From Salinactinospora qingdaonensis (lineage in GTDB: Bacteria > Actinomycetota > Actinomycetes > Streptosporangiales > Streptosporangiaceae): a DNA stretch of 64,000 nucleotides. Positions 63,990 through 64,000 of the stretch are shown piece by piece (position 1 is the stretch's first letter; each line of letters begins with the position of its first letter). The position numbers were made by a program, and so were the translations under genes. The DNA is taken from assembly GCF_039539445.1 (NCBI RefSeq), contig NZ_BAABDD010000025.1:1-64000 (forward strand), given 5' to 3'. The notes below the pieces were generated by a model that was not told the DNA's origin, did not search any database, and was given only the letters and a program-made list of their open reading frames with translations.

Positions 63990-64000
63990 CCCGGGGCCGT

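Overview
The window is GC-rich (about 70% by eye), uses many GTG starts, and encodes actinomycete-specific families (DUF3046 before recA, DUF397, DUF3097, DUF4870, ComEA/ComEC, an IclR regulator). It looks like a chromosomal segment of a filamentous actinomycete; the recA intein and the gene content suit the Nocardiopsis/Thermobifida/Streptomonospora group, but that is inference. No rRNA or tRNA gene was recognised.

Layout. 1-1308: repeat-rich non-coding DNA, a 9-repeat type I-E-like CRISPR array read leftward and its leader. 2009-15470: a membrane Ser/Thr kinase, then the classic actinomycete block DUF3046, recA (split by an intein), recX, rny, a glutamate-type ABC importer (gluABCD, leftward) and miaB. 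15569-16165: a DUF397 gene and decayed remnants of an XRE/DUF397 module. 16379-18060: a second CRISPR array (18 repeats) in the opposite orientation, with leader, trailer and outer flank matching those of the first array. No cas gene lies in the window. 18287-24343: VOC protein, miaA, dapF, a lone peptide-type permease and a peptide-binding lipoprotein. 24500-30464: glcDEF and malate synthase, a glycolate/glyoxylate unit. 30741-39719: hflX, a HutI-like amidohydrolase, holA, a cupin, comEC, comEA, rpsT. 40206-48360: a membrane-anchored unknown protein, lepA, GH13 alpha-glucosidase with a divergent LacI regulator, a MOSC protein, hemW. 48453-60879: two DUF4870 proteins, DUF3097, hrcA-dnaJ-rsmE under a CIRCE-like operator, a sigma/anti-sigma-like pair, a HIT protein, phoH, ybeY, a CBS/CorC protein, a cytidine-deaminase-like protein and era. 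60876-64000: a divergent IclR regulator and tartronate-semialdehyde-reductase-like gene separated by a perfect 52-bp palindrome, then a poorly coding end with a tiny four-cysteine ORF.

How parts work together. glcDEF makes glyoxylate from glycolate, malate synthase condenses it with acetyl-CoA, and the reductase at 62072 serves the glyoxylate-to-glycerate branch. A 16-base motif shared by the malate synthase and IclR upstream regions suggests one regulator links them. rny, miaA/miaB, hflX, ybeY, rsmE, era, lepA and rpsT form an RNA/ribosome set; recA, recX, comEA, comEC and holA are DNA-processing genes.

Most notable: the two CRISPR loci look like an inverted duplication flanking 15 kb of housekeeping genes, with a dispersed 35-nt hairpin element at matching positions on both sides.
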